Part shown: positions 1 to 7,616 of the stretch, piece after piece | Layout of the letters: each line of letters begins with the position of its first letter | Position numbering within the stretch: position 1 is the stretch's first letter | Assembly: GCA_964525165.1 (NCBI GenBank) | Contig: CAZGGG010000036.1 | Location: 1-28,991 of the forward strand | DNA length: 28,991 nt | Direction: 5' to 3' | From: JAWLFI01 sp964525165 | GTDB taxonomy: Bacteria; Bacteroidota; Bacteroidia; Chitinophagales; Saprospiraceae | Notes under the pieces: model-generated | Seen by the model: only the letters and a program-made list of their open reading frames with translations | What the model was told of the DNA's origin: nothing | Databases searched by the model: none | Position numbers and translations under genes: made by a program

Positions 1-880
1 TAATCGCATCCATTTTTCGCTTTCCGGAAAGTTGAAGCCTTTCAACTTTTATAAAGCCTTTTGTAACTGCAACCCGAATCTCCTTCCTGGAGGCTGAAAT
101 GGTTCCGCGTTCAAGGTTGTGTTCTTCCCGGAGCATGCTTACTTCCAATATCTTGCATTCCGTTTCTCCCTTAGATGTTAAAAGAAGGGTCCACGCAGCA
201 GGATAAGGACTCAGGCCACGTATATGATTGTAGACTGATTCCAGGGGTTGGGTCCAATCGATTCGGCAATTCTCTTTGTTAAGCTTGGGAGCCTGTTTGA
301 AACTGGTATTTTTTTGTTCCAGGGGTACTACCGATCCTTCAGCAATGAGCTCGACAGTCTCAAGCACGAGGACGCTNNNNNNNNNNNNNNNNNNNNNNNN
401 NNNNNNNNNNNNNNNNNNNNNNNNNNNNNNNNNNNNNATCTCCTCATTGATGAAGAAAGTTGTCACACCGCTGCGGGTCTCACCATTTATGATGGCCCAG
501 TTGATCGGTGCAGCTCCCCGGTATTCGGGCAACAATGAAGCGTGAAGATTAAAGGTGCCCAATGGAGGCATTTTCCAGACTGCCTCGGGCAACATTCTGA
601 AGGCAACAACTACTTGAAGATCTGCCTTGTAAGAGGCCAATTCTTCCAAAAATGATTCTGATTTTAGATTCTTGGGCTGTAATACCGGAATGTCTTGTGT
701 TACAGCATAACGTTTAACGGCACTTTCAATCAACTTTTTTCTACCCCTTCCCCCGTATTTATCTGTAGCTGTTACGACTGCGACAATTTGAATACCTGAT
801 TCTTGTAGAGCGCGTAAACTCGCAACTGCAAAATCCGGAGTTCCCATAAATACTACTCGTAGGCTGCCTTCTTTCTTCAT
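1..880 (-). CDS. fmt: Methionyl-tRNA formyltransferase (3' end outside window, internal N gap)
   Basis: Formylates the amino group of methionyl-initiator tRNA using 10-formyl-tetrahydrofolate, in the cytoplasm. Translated from the ATG at 880, the N-terminus shows the GTPDFAVA motif (residues 13-20), then NLHASLLPEYRGAAP around residues 111-125, which holds the conserved Asn and His of the active site. The C-terminal anticodon-loop-binding part is readable (SPYPAAW and LQLSGKRKMDAI), and the frame runs off the window at base 1 within a few residues of the usual end. An N gap at 377-437 removes the region that normally carries the catalytic Asp (DTGD-type motif). The frame is the same on both sides of the gap. 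About 20 residues are allotted there, where the family usually has about 30, so the gap is probably underestimated. The gene is divergent from the SCP2-like gene, 32 bases away. Identification is secure. Confidence 0.95.
   Translation of the reverse strand, partial: MKKEGSLRVVFMGTPDFAVASLRALQESGIQIVAVVTATDKYGGRGRKKLIESAVKRYAVTQDIPVLQPKNLKSESFLEELASYKADLQVVVAFRMLPEAVWKMPPLGTFNLHASLLPEYRGAAPINWAIINGETRSGVTTFFINEEXXXXXXXXXXXXXXXXXXXXXSVLVLETVELIAEGSVVPLEQKNTSFKQAPKLNKENCRIDWTQPLESVYNHIRGLSPYPAAWTLLLTSKGETECKILEVSMLREEHNLERGTISASRKEIRVAVTKGFIKVERLQLSGKRKMDAI
377..437. other. Assembly gap (61 N) inside fmt
   Basis: A run of unknown bases. The reading frame of fmt is unchanged across it, so the true length is congruent to 61 modulo 3. 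Comparison with the usual spacing between the Fmt core and C-terminal segments suggests the true gap is about 30 bases longer (inference from memory of the family). Confidence 0.9.
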
Positions 881-912
881 TAGTTCTTACATTGTGAAAC
901 AAACGACATTAT

Positions 913-1230
913 ATGAATGCAATAGAATATATCAAAGGGCTTCAGGAAAAAATTGATCCAGCCGTTACAGAAGGTATGGAAAGTCGCTTTCATTTCATCT
1001 TGGATGGTGAAGACGGAGGTGAGCTAACAGTGATCGTGGATGATGGCAATATCGAAGTAAAAGATGGATTAGAAGGAGAGCCAAAATGTACGGTCAAGAC
1101 GAAGGCCGCCACTTTTACAAAATTGGTCAATAAGGAGCTGAATCCAATGATGGCGGTTTTAACGGGAAAGGTTAAAATAAGTAATCAAGGAGAACTCCTA
1201 AAATTTGCAAAGATCTTTGGAGTCATGTAG
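913..1230 (+). CDS. SCP2 sterol-binding-domain protein
   Basis: A 105-residue single-domain protein of the SCP-2 sterol/lipid-transfer fold. Typical features are the alternating beta pattern in residues 24-55 (FHFILDGEDGGELTVIVDDG), the CTVKTKAATFTKLVNKELNPMMAVLTGKVKISNQGEL segment split over residues 59-95, and the C-terminal KFAKIFG helix. It has no signal peptide, so it is probably cytoplasmic. In bacteria such stand-alone proteins are thought to bind hydrophobic ligands, but the ligand here is unknown. The ATG at 913 is preceded by a 32-base divergent spacer with fmt, in which I see no clear promoter box. The gene ends 2 bases before the stop of the convergent DUF5683 gene, leaving no room for a terminator. 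The family call is firm; the function is open. Confidence 0.85.
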   Translation: MNAIEYIKGLQEKIDPAVTEGMESRFHFILDGEDGGELTVIVDDGNIEVKDGLEGEPKCTVKTKAATFTKLVNKELNPMMAVLTGKVKISNQGELLKFAKIFGVM

Positions 1231-1232
1231 AT

Positions 1233-1862
1233 CTAAAAGGTGAAACTTACGGCCAGCTGAAAGCCGGTAAATCCGTTGGGTGGAGGTATTTTAAGAGTTA
1301 GATCCTCGCTGATATCAAAGCTGGATAAATGTGCGGACACAAAGGCGTCTAAAATGCCCAAGACATACACTCCGCCAATCCCCAAGTAATTCAATTCCAC
1401 TTGTCTACGATATTGGTCTCTGTAGGTTCTTAAGGATTCACGGTTCAGGCCTGGGAATTCCCGCTCTTCACCTGCGATATCCAGTTCGTAGGCAGTTCGA
1501 AAGCGCCGATATAAAGATTGACTGACCCCTAGATTATACAATGCCCATCCGAAACCGCCATATACCACAGGCAGTTTCCAAGCTTGTTTATTATACATTT
1601 GACCGGTTCCGGGTAAGGTGATAGACATCCATACGGCTGTCTGAGGATCCGGCAGCTTGCGATCAGATTGATAATAAGCCATGACACTCTGTGCCTTTCT
1701 CACGATGAGACCGGCAGTAGAGTCCACCTGGATATTACCCTCTGGATCTAAATAATTCCATTTGGAAGTGATCGTATCTGATTGTGCTGAAAGGGAATAC
1801 GTAAGCCCGACAATCAGAACAAAGATCCAATTAATCCTTTTCCAGCAGATCCAGGATGTCAT
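1233..1862 (-). CDS. DUF5683 domain exported protein
   Basis: A 209-residue protein conserved in Bacteroidota. Residues 1-27 from the ATG at 1862 form a signal peptide (WKR, then a hydrophobic stretch ending LSAQ). The DUF5683 hallmark follows: MSITLPGTGQMYNKQAWKLP, then VVYGGFGWALYN, and an R/Y-rich segment. It ends in an aromatic F (QLAVSFTF), as outer-membrane or periplasmic proteins often do. I chose ATG 1862 because it gives a clean signal peptide. Longer in-frame starts would lie deeper inside parB. With this start the gene overlaps the 3' end of parB by 32 bases, indicating translational coupling. In many Bacteroidota the order parA-parB-DUF5683 continues to dapB and lepB; here it ends against the convergent SCP2-like gene. 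The molecular role is unknown. Confidence 0.85.
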   Translation of the reverse strand: MTSWICWKRINWIFVLIVGLTYSLSAQSDTITSKWNYLDPEGNIQVDSTAGLIVRKAQSVMAYYQSDRKLPDPQTAVWMSITLPGTGQMYNKQAWKLPVVYGGFGWALYNLGVSQSLYRRFRTAYELDIAGEEREFPGLNRESLRTYRDQYRRQVELNYLGIGGVYVLGILDAFVSAHLSSFDISEDLTLKIPPPNGFTGFQLAVSFTF

Positions 1863-2733
1863 TGAAGCTGTCGTCATCATCGAATGGAATAACAAACTTT
1901 CCTTTTCCTTTAGCATTTCTTTCAATCTTAACCCTTGCATCAAAATGATCACTCAAGCGGTCTTCAATCTTTAAAACCTCGGGTGTCCTTCCATTTGATG
2001 AGGGGGTGCTTGGAGATTTTGTGGCCCCTGATGATTCTAACGAACGAATTAATTTTTCCGTTGCCCTGACGCTCAAACCTTCATCCAATATTCTTCTGAA
2101 TGCTACCAATTGGGCTGAAATATTCGTCATGCCGGCTAAAGCCCGTGCATGCCCCATACTCAGGTCACGATTTTTAATAGCTTGTTGGATTTCCGGAGGT
2201 AATTTCAATAAGCGGATGTAGTTGGTCACTGTAGAACGATTCTTTCCCACTCTGTCCGATAACATTTCATGAGTGAGATTACATTCATCCATGAGACGTT
2301 GATAGGTAATGGCGACCTCCACAGCATTCAAGTCTTGTCTTTGGATATTTTCGACTAAAGCCATTTCCAGCATTTCCTGATCATTGGCTAATCGAACATA
2401 AGCCGGGACTTCCGTTAAGCCTGCATTTTTTGAAGCGCGTAATCGCCGCTCTCCTGAAATGACTTGATAACTGTTGGGACCTAAGCGTCTAAGGGTGATG
2501 GGTTGAATCACTCCATGGGTTTGGATGGATTGAGTCAATTCCGCTAAAGCCGTTTCGTCGAATTGTTTTCTGGGTTGAAAAGGATTGATTTCGATTTGAT
2601 CTACAGGAATCATAGCCGTAGTGCTAGATAGTTCTTTCACTATTTTTTCCTGATCTGAAGGCGAACTTTCTTCTACATTTGAAAGCAGTGCCCGAATTCC
2701 TTTTCCCAGTTCCTTTTTCTTCATTTTCGACAT
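1831..2733 (-). CDS. parB: Chromosome partitioning protein ParB
   Basis: A 300-residue ParB/Spo0J-type CTPase clamp that loads at parS sites and works with ParA in origin segregation. An N-terminal MKKKELGKGIRALL peptide is typical for the ParA-interacting end. The ParB/Srx domain follows, with NPFQPR (residues 50-55) and the CTP-binding GERRLRA (94-100). A helix-turn-helix lies around 150-180 (LSDRVGKNRSTVTNYIRLLKLP). A Ser/Thr/Pro-rich linker leads to the C-terminal dimerisation segment ending LDLLEKD. Two possible ATGs (2733 and 2724) differ by three residues. It lies 12 bases behind parA and overlaps the DUF5683 start. I found no canonical parS site in the window. Confidence 0.96.
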   Translation of the reverse strand: MSKMKKKELGKGIRALLSNVEESSPSDQEKIVKELSSTTAMIPVDQIEINPFQPRKQFDETALAELTQSIQTHGVIQPITLRRLGPNSYQVISGERRLRASKNAGLTEVPAYVRLANDQEMLEMALVENIQRQDLNAVEVAITYQRLMDECNLTHEMLSDRVGKNRSTVTNYIRLLKLPPEIQQAIKNRDLSMGHARALAGMTNISAQLVAFRRILDEGLSVRATEKLIRSLESSGATKSPSTPSSNGRTPEVLKIEDRLSDHFDARVKIERNAKGKGKFVIPFDDDDSFNDILDLLEKD

Positions 2734-2745
2734 AACAGACTCTCC

Positions 2746-3573
2746 TTAATTTGATATCGCGTCTTTTCGCTTCTCTCTTATTTCCTCTTTGGTAAATTCA
2801 TGTATATCCTGGCCATTATACTCTAAAAATTCCTTGGCCAGATTCAAAAAGTTAAATGACCCTTTACTGGTGGCATCGTACATTACGACCGGCACATGAG
2901 CGGAAGGGGATTCTCCAATCTTTGAATTTCTGTGGACCACCGTCTCAAAGACTCGGTCGCTAGAGTGATCCCTCACTTCTTCTACTACGATATTGGCCAA
3001 CCTTAAACGCTTGTCATACATGGAAAGAATAATGCCTTCCACTTCCAAAGCGGGATTGATTTGTGCTCTTACCAGATTAATGGTGTTTTTGAGCTTTTGG
3101 AGTCCTTCAAGTGCGAAAATTTCACATTGAATGGGAATCAATACAGAATCAGCAGCTGTCAGGGCATTGACAGTGATCAAGCCCAATGAAGGCAGACAGT
3201 CAATGAAAACAAAATCATAATCGTCTTTGATCTGATCTATGAAGTTTTTGATGACAAACTCCCTGCGAATTCTGGAAACGAGTTCAAGTTCTGCCCCCAC
3301 TAAATCAATATGAGAAGGAATAATATCCAGGTTAGGGGTAGAGGTGTTCAGCACGGCATCTCTTGGATGTGTTTCGTTCAGCATGCAGTCATAGATACTG
3401 TATTCAACCTGGCTAGGCTCAATTCCGACACCTGAAGTAGCGTTTGCTTGCGGATCGGCATCTACAAGAAGTATTTTCTTCTCCAGAATGGCCAAAGAAG
3501 CTGCTAAGTTGATCGCTGTAGTAGTTTTACCTACTCCACCTTTCTGATTTGCTATGGCAATGACTTTTCCCAT
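2746..3573 (-). CDS. parA: Chromosome partitioning ATPase ParA (Soj)
   Basis: A 275-residue Walker-type ATPase that binds DNA non-specifically as an ATP dimer and moves ParB-parS complexes. The deviant Walker A, KGGVGKTTTAIN, is at residues 11-22 with signature Lys11 and Lys16. Walker A' (LLVDADPQANAT) and Walker B (FVFIDCLPSLGLIT) follow, so the catalytic and dimerisation elements are intact. Its length fits chromosomal rather than plasmid ParA. The start ATG is 8 bases after the stop of the UPF0173 gene and parB follows 12 bases later, so the three are probably one transcript. The C-terminus has a charged tail (EEIREKRKDAISN). Confidence 0.97.
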   Translation of the reverse strand: MGKVIAIANQKGGVGKTTTAINLAASLAILEKKILLVDADPQANATSGVGIEPSQVEYSIYDCMLNETHPRDAVLNTSTPNLDIIPSHIDLVGAELELVSRIRREFVIKNFIDQIKDDYDFVFIDCLPSLGLITVNALTAADSVLIPIQCEIFALEGLQKLKNTINLVRAQINPALEVEGIILSMYDKRLRLANIVVEEVRDHSSDRVFETVVHRNSKIGESPSAHVPVVMYDATSKGSFNFLNLAKEFLEYNGQDIHEFTKEEIREKRKDAISN

Positions 3574-3581
3574 GTATGTTT

Positions 3582-4262
3582 TTAAACCTGTACAGATTGT
3601 CCGATCTCGAGCAAATGTAACTGATTTCCCTGATTCTCAAATTGTCTTCTGGCGGCGCTATGATCAATTTCGATATAGCCAAAAGTATCAAAATGCACTC
3701 CGATGATATTATTGCATTCAATAAACTCCGCTGCTTTCACCGCCTCAACCGGCCCCATTGTGAAATTATCCCCAATAGGCAAAATGGCAAAATCAAGGTC
3801 AAAACCCATTTCCGGAATCAGTTTCATATCGTAGGTCAACGCAGTATCTCCTGCATAGTAAAAACATCGCTCTTTGGTCTGGACCACAAATCCGGCAGGG
3901 TTCCCTCCGTAGGTTCCATCCGGCAAAACAGACGAGTGAATCGCATTGACCATTTTGACCCTACCAAAAGGGAAAGAGGCACTTCCTCCGTGGTTCATAG
4001 GATGGCCGTCTATGCCCTTAGCTCCGAAATAACTCACGATCTCAAAATTGGAAATGATCGAAGCCCCTGTTTGATTGGCCAGTCGCTCTAGATCTGCCAC
4101 GTGATCTTCATGGCCATGAGAAACTAAGATATAATCAGCCTCTATGGCCTCTATATTGATTTCAGATGCTTTGTCATTCGGTGAGATAAAAGGGTCAAAC
4201 AATAGTTTGTGCGTCCCTGTATCAATCAAAAAGCAAGAATGGCCGTAATAAGTGAATTTCAT
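3582..4262 (-). CDS. UPF0173 metal-dependent hydrolase (metallo-beta-lactamase fold)
   Basis: A 226-residue metallo-beta-lactamase-fold protein of the UPF0173 family (UlaG/RNase Z-like superfamily). The opening MKFTYYGHSCFLI and LLFDPF match the family. The metal-binding motif is HGHEDH (residues 49-54), followed by a later His (PMNHGGS) and the bridging Asp in YYAGDTAL. A terminal His in IIGVHFDTF completes the site. No signal peptide is present, so the protein should be cytoplasmic. The substrate is unknown. It is the first gene of a four-gene minus-strand group with parA only 8 bases downstream, and a perfect TAACTTTG box lies 30 bases before its ATG. Why a hydrolase heads the par operon is not clear from the sequence. 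Confidence 0.9.
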   Translation of the reverse strand: MKFTYYGHSCFLIDTGTHKLLFDPFISPNDKASEINIEAIEADYILVSHGHEDHVADLERLANQTGASIISNFEIVSYFGAKGIDGHPMNHGGSASFPFGRVKMVNAIHSSVLPDGTYGGNPAGFVVQTKERCFYYAGDTALTYDMKLIPEMGFDLDFAILPIGDNFTMGPVEAVKAAEFIECNNIIGVHFDTFGYIEIDHSAARRQFENQGNQLHLLEIGQSVQV

Positions 4263-4273
4263 ATCTATTGTTT

Positions 4274-4290
4274 ACAACTTTTTAGGTTGT
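4274..4290 (-). promoter_or_regulatory. Small inverted repeat in the 5' leader of the UPF0173-par operon
   Basis: ACAAC at 4274-4278 and GTTGT at 4286-4290 are perfect inverted arms with a 7-base spacer. With a two-base bulge the arms extend to TTGT/ACAA. The element lies between the predicted -7 box (4292-4299) and the ATG at 4262, so it would be near the RNA 5' end. It could be a small 5' stem or an operator; the arms are short enough to be chance. Confidence 0.35.
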
Positions 4291-4291
4291 A

Positions 4292-4299
4292 CAAAGTTA
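4292..4299 (-). promoter_or_regulatory. Putative -7 box TAACTTTG before the UPF0173-parAB operon
   Basis: On the minus strand the octamer TAACTTTG matches the Bacteroidota -7 consensus TAnnTTTG exactly and ends 30 bases before the ATG. There is no TTG at the expected 20-base spacing, so only the -7 half is supported. Confidence 0.5.
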
Positions 4300-4365
4300 A
4301 TCCAATAGAGGCTCTTATCCATAGATTGGAATCAGAACTTGGAAGCTATAATATAAAAACGAAGG

Positions 4366-4941
4366 ATGAGCGAGCAAATTACGATCATTTCAGCCACGAA
4401 TCGAGAAGACAGTGCCACTCTGCAATTTTCTTTGACTTTGCAGAAGACTTTGAAGGACTGGTCTGTAGATACAGACCTACTAGATTTAAAGGAGTTAGAT
4501 AATATTCCTATTCAAAATTCAATGTATCAAAAGGATTTCCAACATCCCAAAATTGCTGCTTTACAGGACAAATATATTCTGCCTGCCGGCAAATTTATTT
4601 TTGTCGTACCGGAGTATAATGGCAGCTATCCAGGATTATTGAAATATTTCATCGATGCTTGTTCGATTCGAAAGTATGCTGATAACTTTCAAAATAAATC
4701 CGCTTTTCTCATAGGTGTTTCTTCGGGGCGTGCGGGAAATTTGAGGGGATTGGACCATCTTACCGGTGTGCTCCATTATCTCAAAACTCATGTTTATCCT
4801 ACCAAACTTCCTGTATCCAAAGTGGAAACCGTTTTTGACCCTGAAGGTCTTATGTTTCTGGATCAGGAATTGATAGATCTATTAAAGAAGGAATTAATCA
4901 CGTTTGTTGGAGAGCCTAAATTAGTTGCTCAAGGTCTGTAG
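4366..4941 (+). CDS. NADPH-dependent FMN reductase family protein (flavodoxin-like)
   Basis: A 191-residue flavodoxin-like protein of the NADPH-dependent FMN reductase/azoreductase family. The phosphate-binding region near the N-terminus is ISATNREDSATLQ (residues 8-20), and the flavin-contacting VPEYNGSYPGLLK (81-93) is a hallmark of the family. GVSSGRAGNLRG lies near residues 118-129. These proteins bind FMN and reduce flavins, quinones or other acceptors; the physiological substrate cannot be told from sequence. The ATG at 4366 has a purine-rich GAAGG just before it. The last 13 bases overlap the 3' end of the convergent redoxin gene. It stands alone between two minus-strand units. Confidence 0.87.
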   Translation: MSEQITIISATNREDSATLQFSLTLQKTLKDWSVDTDLLDLKELDNIPIQNSMYQKDFQHPKIAALQDKYILPAGKFIFVVPEYNGSYPGLLKYFIDACSIRKYADNFQNKSAFLIGVSSGRAGNLRGLDHLTGVLHYLKTHVYPTKLPVSKVETVFDPEGLMFLDQELIDLLKKELITFVGEPKLVAQGL

Positions 4942-6260
4942 CCATATAGCTTTCCATCTGAAAATCGAAACAAATAAGATTTATTGAGATCTAGTCGGGC
5001 CTTTTGGAGCTCAAAATTATCCTCGGGCGAAACTTCAAGTATTTTAATTCGCTTTCCTTCTGGTGTAAAGATTTCAACCGTCTCAGCATCTGTTACGATG
5101 GTGGTTTGTTGGAAATTGATCCAAGTCGATATTTGATCTGGATGTGGAGGAGGTGATGCCAGGCCGGAAATACTGCTGAGGTCTCCAAGTTTTATCATTG
5201 TAAATGGTAAAGCTGTCACGCCATTTCCGGAAGGGGAATATGAAAATTCTTTAGGGAAATCCCAGATTTGATCATAGTCCAGACTATCAGCGGGACCAAT
5301 AGGTTTATAGTCAGGATAAAACTGAAAGGCCGAACGTCCATTCGGGAAGGTATCATCGAGCCCTAAAATCAGTCTACGCAAAGCGATGATATCTGCACCG
5401 GACAATCGTCCATCATTATTGATATCCGCAGCGGCAAACTGCAATAAATTGGGCGTTTCCAATTGAAGTAAAAATTGAAGCAGCAGTGCTATATCAAAAG
5501 TGGATACACCATTCAGAAGCTCCTCAGGATTTGAGGATTTCTGTAAATACACTTGTAGGTCATCTGTTTCCAGAATAGAATCTGGTAAGAAGGGAACATT
5601 TGAGTTGGCCCCAGAAGGAATAATGGTTGTATCTCCCCTGATAGGATAATCCGGGATTACAGCTTCAAAATTGTCGACTCCTCCTGAAGTGATTTCCTCA
5701 TAATAATGTACGTCCGGAGCAGAAGGTGATTTCAATTGTGCTCTGGTGATCGCATCAGATAAGGAATCTATAGTGGCGGCATTGTTGGGACCATTTACGT
5801 CAAATTCTAAGGTCTTGTCCGGCGCAATGACGATGAATGCAGGCGTTCCGAATATCGTTCCGTAGGTGCCACCATTGTAGGTGCTCCAGACATCCAAAGC
5901 GCCACCATCCTGTCCGGCGCCCGGAAAAGTAAAGCCATATTGTTGAGCGTAATCATACACATCCGAATTGCTGTCAAAACCTTTGTTACTCAGTAATAAA
6001 AATTCGACTTCACCGGTTCCACCTTCAAATGATTGATATAGTGGTTCCATCAATGGGGCAATAGCAGCACAAGGTGGACAAGAAGTGAAAAAGAACTCTA
6101 TCACCACCACTTTGTCTTGATTCAGATAATCATACAGCTCAAATGTATCTTGTTCAGTAGTGTAGACCTCAAAGTTCGGTGCTGTTTGAGATGTCAAATC
6201 AAGTGGCAGGAAACATACAAACGCGAAAATAATGGATAAAATGAAGGATTCTTGGAACAT
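4929..6260 (-). CDS. Secreted redoxin with dockerin-like module and sorting-domain-like C-terminus
   Basis: A 443-residue exported protein. Residues 1-25 form a signal peptide ending LTSQ. Residues about 27-175 are a TlpA/AhpC-like thioredoxin fold with the redox motif CPPC (Cys61, Cys64) and the cis-Pro region GTPAFIVI near 138-145. Residues about 249-300 resemble a dockerin/EF-hand pair: a degenerate first half (NGVSTFDIALLLQFLLQ), then the loop DINNDGRLSGAD (279-290) and helix IIALRRLILG. This module is common in Saprospiraceae surface proteins. The end (VEIFTPEGKRIKI to SYLFRFSDGKLYGYRP) resembles a type IX type A sorting domain but lacks the usual terminal basic residues. It is probably secreted or surface-attached. 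The partner of the disulfide chemistry is unknown. Convergent overlap of 13 bases with the FMN reductase-like gene. Confidence 0.8.
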   Translation of the reverse strand: MFQESFILSIIFAFVCFLPLDLTSQTAPNFEVYTTEQDTFELYDYLNQDKVVVIEFFFTSCPPCAAIAPLMEPLYQSFEGGTGEVEFLLLSNKGFDSNSDVYDYAQQYGFTFPGAGQDGGALDVWSTYNGGTYGTIFGTPAFIVIAPDKTLEFDVNGPNNAATIDSLSDAITRAQLKSPSAPDVHYYEEITSGGVDNFEAVIPDYPIRGDTTIIPSGANSNVPFLPDSILETDDLQVYLQKSSNPEELLNGVSTFDIALLLQFLLQLETPNLLQFAAADINNDGRLSGADIIALRRLILGLDDTFPNGRSAFQFYPDYKPIGPADSLDYDQIWDFPKEFSYSPSGNGVTALPFTMIKLGDLSSISGLASPPPHPDQISTWINFQQTTIVTDAETVEIFTPEGKRIKILEVSPEDNFELQKARLDLNKSYLFRFSDGKLYGYRP

Positions 6261-6341
6261 TATGTCAAGTCTTTGTGTACAAATCGCAACGTATAAGATA
6301 CATAAATATTTTCCTTAAAAAAGGAGTGTATAGGAAAGCAT

Positions 6342-6349
6342 TATCTTTG
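6342..6349 (+). promoter_or_regulatory. Putative -7 box TATCTTTG before lipB
   Basis: An exact TAnnTTTG match ending 22 bases before the TTG start of lipB. No TTG sits at the 20-base upstream position, so the -33 half is not supported. The position favours a short 5' leader and supports the TTG start at 6371. Confidence 0.5.
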
Positions 6350-6370
6350 AAGGATTAAACTTACATCTTC

Positions 6371-7114
6371 TTGAGAAAAGTCAAATTAACAGACTGGAAA
6401 CGAATAGGATACGAGGAAGCTTGGGACCATCAAACCCAGATCCAACAAGAACTCATTGCATATAAAAGAGGGCGATTGGAGGACGGCACAGATGTTGAAC
6501 ATCAATTTGTGTTTTGTGAACATGAACCTGTCTACACTTTAGGTAAAAGTGGGTCAATGGATCATCTGCTCTTATCAGAGGCAGAATTGCAGGAGAAGTC
6601 GATTCATTTTCATAAGATCAATAGAGGAGGAGATATTACTTATCATGGTCCCGGACAAGTGGTGGGCTATCCCATTCTTGATTTAGATGACTTTTTTACG
6701 GATGTGCACAAGTATGTTCGTTTTATAGAAGAAGCAATCATCCAAACTTTAGCGTCTTTTGGTATTCATAGCGACAGAGAACCCGGATATACGGGTGTAT
6801 GGTTACCGGCAACCAATACCTTGCCAAGAAGGAAAATCTGTGCGATTGGTGTGCATTTAAGTCGTTGGGTGACCATGCATGGCTTTGCGCTCAACGTACA
6901 ACCGGATCTTACCTACTTTGGCCATATCATCCCGTGTGGAATTAATGATGAGGATAAAGCTGTTACCTCAATGGAACTGGAACTGGGGCACACCTTAGAC
7001 CTCTCCGCCGTAAAGAGGGAAATCGCTAAACAATTCCAACAATTATTTGGTTGGGAATGGTCAGATAGCTCTGATAAAAAACTTATTTTCGCAGCAAATG
7101 ACACACATGAGTGA
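6371..7114 (+). CDS. lipB: Octanoyltransferase LipB
   Basis: Transfers octanoyl groups from acyl carrier protein to lipoyl domains of enzymes such as pyruvate dehydrogenase E2, the first step of lipoate synthesis. A 247-residue protein with the family motifs RGGDITYHGPGQ (residues about 84-95), the catalytic Lys in RRKICAIGVH (Lys155), HGFALNV, and the catalytic Cys in IIPCGI (Cys189). Both catalytic residues are present. The start is TTG at 6371: an in-frame TAA at 6356-6358 excludes any longer start, and the first conserved residues follow at once. The downstream thioesterase gene begins within its last codons, so the two are coupled. lipA is not in the window. Confidence 0.95.
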   Translation: MRKVKLTDWKRIGYEEAWDHQTQIQQELIAYKRGRLEDGTDVEHQFVFCEHEPVYTLGKSGSMDHLLLSEAELQEKSIHFHKINRGGDITYHGPGQVVGYPILDLDDFFTDVHKYVRFIEEAIIQTLASFGIHSDREPGYTGVWLPATNTLPRRKICAIGVHLSRWVTMHGFALNVQPDLTYFGHIIPCGINDEDKAVTSMELELGHTLDLSAVKREIAKQFQQLFGWEWSDSSDKKLIFAANDTHE

Positions 7115-7616
7115 TAATGTAAAAGAAGTCTCACAATCATTAGTGGAAATGACTCAATTAGTAATGCCTAATGATACCAATCCCTTAGGAAATTTGATGC
7201 GATGGATGGATATTGCAGCTGGGATTTGTGCCGGAAGACATTGTGAAGCTCATGTAGTGACAGCTTGTGTAGATCACGTTTCTTTTGAGCGTTCCATCAA
7301 ACTAGGCGAAGTGGTGACTTTGAAAGCCTATGCAACAAGAGCTTTCAATACCTCGGTGGAGATCTTTGTGGAAGTATTTGCCTCTAATATGAAAGGGGGG
7401 CGATCCACGAAATGTAATCACGCCTACTTCACCTTTGTTGCGATTGATGATGAGAGTAAAAGACCCATCCCCATCCCTGCCTTAGAACCTACTTCCATGG
7501 AAGAAAAACAAAGGTTCGAAGCCGCTAATAGAAGACGCGAAGTCCGTTTGATTATTGCAGGTAGAATGGAAGCTAAAGACGCGAAGGAGGTCAAAGCGTA
7601 TTTCGCCAACTCTTAG
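7107..7616 (+). CDS. Hotdog-fold acyl-CoA thioesterase
   Basis: A 169-residue protein of the acyl-CoA hydrolase (BACH/YciA-like) hotdog family, expected to hydrolyse acyl-CoA esters in the cytoplasm. The first part NPLGNLMRWMDIAAGICAG (residues 25-43) corresponds to the active-site segment with conserved Asn and Asp (Asp35). HVVTACVDHVSFERSIKLGE and the long strand EIFVEVFASN are typical of the fold. The start at 7107 (MSDNVKEV) overlaps lipB by 8 bases; ATG 7098 is an alternative that adds three residues. The C-terminus is charged (MEAKDAKEVKAYFANS). It overlaps the convergent dehydrogenase gene by 4 bases. Substrate chain length cannot be inferred. Co-location with lipB suggests a shared transcript, not necessarily a shared pathway. 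Confidence 0.88.
   Translation: MSDNVKEVSQSLVEMTQLVMPNDTNPLGNLMRWMDIAAGICAGRHCEAHVVTACVDHVSFERSIKLGEVVTLKAYATRAFNTSVEIFVEVFASNMKGGRSTKCNHAYFTFVAIDDESKRPIPIPALEPTSMEEKQRFEAANRRREVRLIIAGRMEAKDAKEVKAYFANS

Noticed and set aside
3642..4091. Long open frame on the plus strand opposite the UPF0173 gene
   Set aside because: No recognisable domain, no promoter or start context, and the opposite frame is a clear conserved protein; it is a shadow frame.
4098..4103. CACGTG core, possible parS half near parA
   Set aside because: The flanks (GC...AT) do not form the longer parS palindrome with TGTT/AACA arms, and the site lies inside coding sequence.
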